A stretch of DNA of 5,617 nucleotides from positions 12,636 through 18,252 of the forward strand of contig DMKW01000118.1 of NCBI GenBank assembly GCA_003454135.1. Direction: 5' to 3'. The translations under genes were made by a program, and so were the position numbers. Origin of the DNA: Microbacteriaceae bacterium. GTDB taxonomy: Bacteria; Actinomycetota; Actinomycetes; Actinomycetales; Microbacteriaceae. The first letter of the stretch is position 1. Each line of letters begins with the position of its first letter. The notes under the pieces are model-generated. The model did no database searches and was not told where the DNA came from. It was given only the letters and a program-made list of their open reading frames with translations. Shown piece by piece: positions 3,876 through 5,617 of this stretch.

Positions 3876-5617
3876 GTGACTAGCGAAGTTCGGTCGCCGA
3901 AACGGTGGCTGATCGGCGAACCGCTGGCGTCTGAGAAACTCGAAGGCCAGCTCCTCCCGAAGCATTTGGCGCTGCCCATTTTTGCCAGCGACGCCCTTTC
4001 CTCCGTGGCCTACGCGCCGCAGGAGCTCCTCCTCATCCTTACCCTCGGCGGGCTCGCCTTTTTGAGCTTTGCCCCCTGGGTGGCCGCGGCCGTCGTGCTG
4101 CTGCTCGTCGTGGTCGTGGCCTCCTACCGCCAGCTCATCAAGGCCTACCCGTCCGGCGGCGGGGACTACGAGGTCGCGCACCGCAACCTCGGCGAGAAGG
4201 CCGGGCTGGTCGTGGCTGCGGCGCTCCTCGTCGACTACATCCTCACGGTCACGGTATCGGTGGCATCCGGCGTCGACAACATCATCTCGGCCTTCCCCGT
4301 GCTCAACACGTGGCGGGTGGAGATCGCCGTCGGTTTCGTCATTCTGCTCGCCGCAATCAACCTTCGTGGAGTCGCCGAGTCGAGCAAGGCCTTCGCGCTG
4401 CCGACCTACCTGTTCATCGGAAGCGTCGGCGTGATGATCGTGACCGGGCTCGTGCGTACTTGGCTCAGTGACACCCCGATCGCCGCGTCATCGTCGTTCA
4501 CCGTGAAGTCACCGGAGAGCCTCACCCAGATCGCCTTCATCCTCCTCCTGCTGCGCGCCTTCGCAAGCGGCTGCAGCGCGCTCACCGGGGTCGAGGCCGT
4601 CGCGAACGGGGTGCAGGCGTTCCGCCGCCCGAAGATCAAGAACGCACAGCGCACCCTCGTGCTCATGGGCTCGATCGCGATCGTGCTCTTCATCGGCATC
4701 ATGGCGCTCGCCCTGATCAGCCGCGTTCACTACGCGGAGACCGCGTGCGACCTGCAGGGCTTCAAGAACTGCACGACCGCGCCCCAGGCGAGCGTGATCT
4801 CGCAAATCGCAGCGGCGGTGTTCCCAGGCGGCGGCTACTTCATGTTCTATGTCGTGCAGGGAGCGACGGCCCTCGTGCTGCTGCTCGCGGCCAACACCGC
4901 GTTCAACGGCTTCCCCTTGCTCGGTTCGGTGCTTGCGCGCGACTCGTACGCCCCCAAGTCGCTTCAGACTCGCGGCGATCGCCTCGTCTACTCCAACGGC
5001 GTGCTCGTGCTGAGCGGCGCGGCGATCGTGTTGCTCCTCGTCTATCGCGCGAACCTCACGCAGCTCATCCAGCTCTATATCATCGGCGTATTCGTCTCGT
5101 TCACGCTCGGCCAGACCGGCATGGTCGTGCACTGGACCCGGATGCTGCGGGAGGGCTGCACAAACCGCGGCCAGGTCTACCGCAGCCGCGCCATCAACGC
5201 CGTCGGTGCCCTCTTCACGGGCATCGTGCTCATCGTCGTCACCATCACCAAGTTCACCCACGGCGCGTGGCTCGTGTTCGCGATCATGCCCGTGCTCTTC
5301 TATCTCATGCTGCGCATCAACCGCTACTACGCCAAGGTCGCTCACGACATCGAGGTCGACCCGACGACGACCTTCGGGGCGTCTGGCGACCACGCCATCG
5401 TGCTCGTCGGCAAGATGCAGAAGCCCACGCTGAAGGCGCTCGACTACGCGATCGCCGCCCGCCACGAAAGCATCGAGGCGATCCACGTGAGCATCGACGA
5501 TGAGGCGTCCGAACTGCTCTCGAAGCAGTGGGACGAGATGAACATCAAGGTGCCGCTGCGCATCGTATCGTCGCCGTACCGGGACATCAGCATGCCGCTC
5601 ATCAAGTACATCAAGGC
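3876..5617 (+). CDS. kimA: KimA-type K+/H+ symporter, APC superfamily (C-terminus beyond window)
   Basis: Potassium-proton symporter of the KUP/KimA group in the cytoplasmic membrane; 580 codons are visible with no stop. After a short cytosolic start (KRWLIGEPLASEKLEGQLLP) come about twelve hydrophobic segments to residue 480, then linker and a soluble domain from about 505 (HAIVLVGKMQKPTLKALDYA), resembling the USP-like cytosolic domain that makes KimA sensitive to c-di-AMP. Key positions recalled from B. subtilis KimA appear conserved: D39 and Y46 in FASDALSSVAYAP, D120, Y121, T124 and S128 in DYILTVTVSVASG, T237 and E240 in CSALTGVEA. The external loop holds C291 and C299 in ACDLQGFKNC, a possible disulfide. 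GTG 3876 is chosen from promoter position and alignment; GTG 3864 is in frame but overlaps the -10 box. An unspecified amino-acid permease is the alternative. The upstream PadR cassette appears unrelated. Confidence 0.82.
   Translation, partial: MTSEVRSPKRWLIGEPLASEKLEGQLLPKHLALPIFASDALSSVAYAPQELLLILTLGGLAFLSFAPWVAAAVVLLLVVVVASYRQLIKAYPSGGGDYEVAHRNLGEKAGLVVAAALLVDYILTVTVSVASGVDNIISAFPVLNTWRVEIAVGFVILLAAINLRGVAESSKAFALPTYLFIGSVGVMIVTGLVRTWLSDTPIAASSSFTVKSPESLTQIAFILLLLRAFASGCSALTGVEAVANGVQAFRRPKIKNAQRTLVLMGSIAIVLFIGIMALALISRVHYAETACDLQGFKNCTTAPQASVISQIAAAVFPGGGYFMFYVVQGATALVLLLAANTAFNGFPLLGSVLARDSYAPKSLQTRGDRLVYSNGVLVLSGAAIVLLLVYRANLTQLIQLYIIGVFVSFTLGQTGMVVHWTRMLREGCTNRGQVYRSRAINAVGALFTGIVLIVVTITKFTHGAWLVFAIMPVLFYLMLRINRYYAKVAHDIEVDPTTTFGASGDHAIVLVGKMQKPTLKALDYAIAARHESIEAIHVSIDDEASELLSKQWDEMNIKVPLRIVSSPYRDISMPLIKYIK

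Noticed and set aside
4509..5486. Long minus-strand open frame antisense to kimA
   Set aside because: Composition (many H, R, E, D, A, few hydrophobic runs) is the usual antisense shadow of a G/C-rich membrane-protein gene, and the sense frame carries conserved KimA motifs.

Overview
This window looks like chromosomal DNA of a high-GC Gram-positive bacterium (Actinomycetota). Microbacteriaceae is the best guess, from the strong G/C third-position bias, the frequent GGATGC/GCATCC hexamers, TANNNT-type -10 boxes, at least one apparently leaderless start, and the gene families present. The assignment is an inference; no rRNA or marker gene is present. There are four genetic units, with no mobile element, CRISPR array, tRNA or rRNA.

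(1) 1-1295: a divergent pair. On the minus strand is the N-terminal part of a MocR-type (GntR helix-turn-helix plus aminotransferase-like domain) regulator resembling YczR, cut by the left edge. On the plus strand is its usual partner, the integral membrane protein YczE. The shared intergenic region carries three AGGCCAMT direct repeats spaced 32 and 33 bp, which is probably the MocR operator. A 52-codon membrane-peptide frame starts inside the yczE stop codon (GTGA overlap) behind a strong ribosome binding site and is probably co-translated with yczE.

(2) 1249-2091: a convergent minus-strand gene for a TipA-like MerR-family regulator. Its promoter has the classical MerR layout: TTGACA, a 19-bp spacer holding a perfect palindrome, then TAGCGT. 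Inside the gene, a near-perfect Shine-Dalgarno sequence precedes an in-frame ATG at the domain border. This predicts a second, DNA-binding-free drug-sensor product, as for TipAS of Streptomyces lividans. The protein has no cysteine.

(3) 2239-3775: a two-gene operon, a DUF4097 beta-repeat protein followed by a PadR-family repressor with ATGA overlap. Upstream lies an operator with two copies of ACGCGATATATCT-GA flanking a TTTGCGCAAA palindrome. The PadR protein probably represses its own operon. The DUF4097 protein has an 18-residue V-S/T-G repeat and no visible export signal.

(4) 3840-5617: an APC-superfamily permease of the KimA type (high-affinity K+/H+ symporter with a cytosolic C-terminal domain), cut by the right edge. 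Its promoter places the transcript start almost exactly on the GTG start codon, so a leaderless mRNA is likely, with no room for the c-di-AMP riboswitch that controls kimA in Bacillus.

The window is rich in self-contained 'regulator plus small target' cassettes. The least explained parts are the MocR operator array, the small frame after yczE, the cysteine-free TipA homologue with an internal start, and the PadR/DUF4097 operator.
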